Below the pieces are notes generated by a model that saw nothing but the letters and a program-made list of their open reading frames with translations, had not been told where the DNA came from and searched no databases. DNA of 64,000 bases. It comes from Thamnaconus septentrionalis (Eukaryota > Chordata > Actinopteri > Tetraodontiformes > Monacanthidae). Both the position numbers and the translations under genes were made by a program. The DNA lies in assembly GCA_009823395.1 (NCBI GenBank), contig CM020507.1, forward strand, positions 8,982,001 to 9,046,000, read 5' to 3'. Below, one piece after another: positions 63,634-64,000 of this stretch. The first letter of the stretch is position 1. The number at the start of each line of letters is the position of its first letter.

Positions 63634-64000
63634 GTCACCTTCACAGATTGTGGTTAATGGCTATGTTTTGTGTCTCTTTTTTTTTTTTTTTTTTTTGATT
63701 CTCAGCTTCAAATCCTTTCAAACAAAAACAAACAAAAAAAAAAAGGGGGTCCTGCCACCACCTCAGTCTCACACACTGAGCATTATTCTCTGCAGAGGTG
63801 AGGGCAGGACCAGAAATAAATACATTCATCACTGACAATAGACATTTTGATAAAAAAAAAATAAAATTCCAAAAAAAATGAACACTGTCAATAAGTGTTT
63901 GCAACAACTTTTGTATGAGGCCCGGCCAGCCAGAGGTTTGTGTCGGTTTTACCCACAGAACACAAGCAGCTAAAAAAAACAAAACAAAAAAAACATCATA
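61735..64000 (-). other. Possible 3' UTR of a minus-strand gene lying beyond the window
   Basis: On the minus strand, AATAAA at 61750-61755 could serve as the poly(A) signal for a transcript running in from beyond 64000. The stretch has no long ORF and many A/T homopolymers (63343-63361, 63608-63632, 63679-63696), plus a 56-bp GT repeat at 62507-62562, which is compatible with a long UTR. Intergenic DNA is an equal alternative. Confidence 0.25.
62507..62562. repeat. (GT)28 microsatellite
   Basis: Pure GT dinucleotide tract, 56 bp. Confidence 0.97.

Overview
This is vertebrate nuclear DNA and almost certainly a ray-finned (teleost) fish. It has compact multi-exon genes with canonical vertebrate splice sites, many long GT/AC microsatellites, and several repeat types I associate with teleost genomes (short hAT-like and Tc1-like elements, LINE relics). 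The genes match the human 22q11.21 group SNAP29 - PI4KA - SERPIND1 with conserved order and orientation. I could not identify the species.

Layout. (1) 1-223: right-hand part of a short hAT-like element. (2) 224-4290, minus strand: snap29, five coding exons plus one non-coding first exon, 260 aa. (3) 4237-4636: short head-to-head promoter shared with pi4ka, with a CRE and an ETS-type motif. (4) 4637-28566, plus strand: the complete coding region of pi4ka, 54 coding exons, 2092 aa, frame intact throughout. One intron is GC-AG and all others are GT-AG. (5) 12312-15094, minus strand: serpind1 (heparin cofactor II), six coding exons, 505 aa, wholly inside pi4ka intron 19. (6) 28567-61735: about 33 kb with no gene I can name. 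It holds pi4ka 3' sequence, microsatellites, several transposon remnants, a telomere-like minisatellite and scattered single-copy-looking sequence that could be regulatory. One 159-nt minus-strand segment at 29033-29191 looks like an exon of unknown origin. (7) 61735-64000: A/T-homopolymer-rich sequence that may be the 3' UTR of a minus-strand gene lying beyond the window.

How the genes relate. Pi4ka makes PI4P at the plasma membrane. Snap29 is a Qbc-SNARE in membrane fusion. Serpind1 is a secreted thrombin inhibitor with no pathway link to its host gene, so the nesting looks like an inherited arrangement. All exon coordinates were derived by hand from splice consensus, reading-frame continuity and remembered vertebrate orthologues. 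Phases close at every junction, which gives high confidence in the coding models and low confidence in the UTR ends. I found no previously undescribed biological system. The most unusual points are splice sites built from GT microsatellites, a 320-bp hairpin element with 12-bp flanking repeats, the orphan exon-like segment, and a telomere-like minisatellite.
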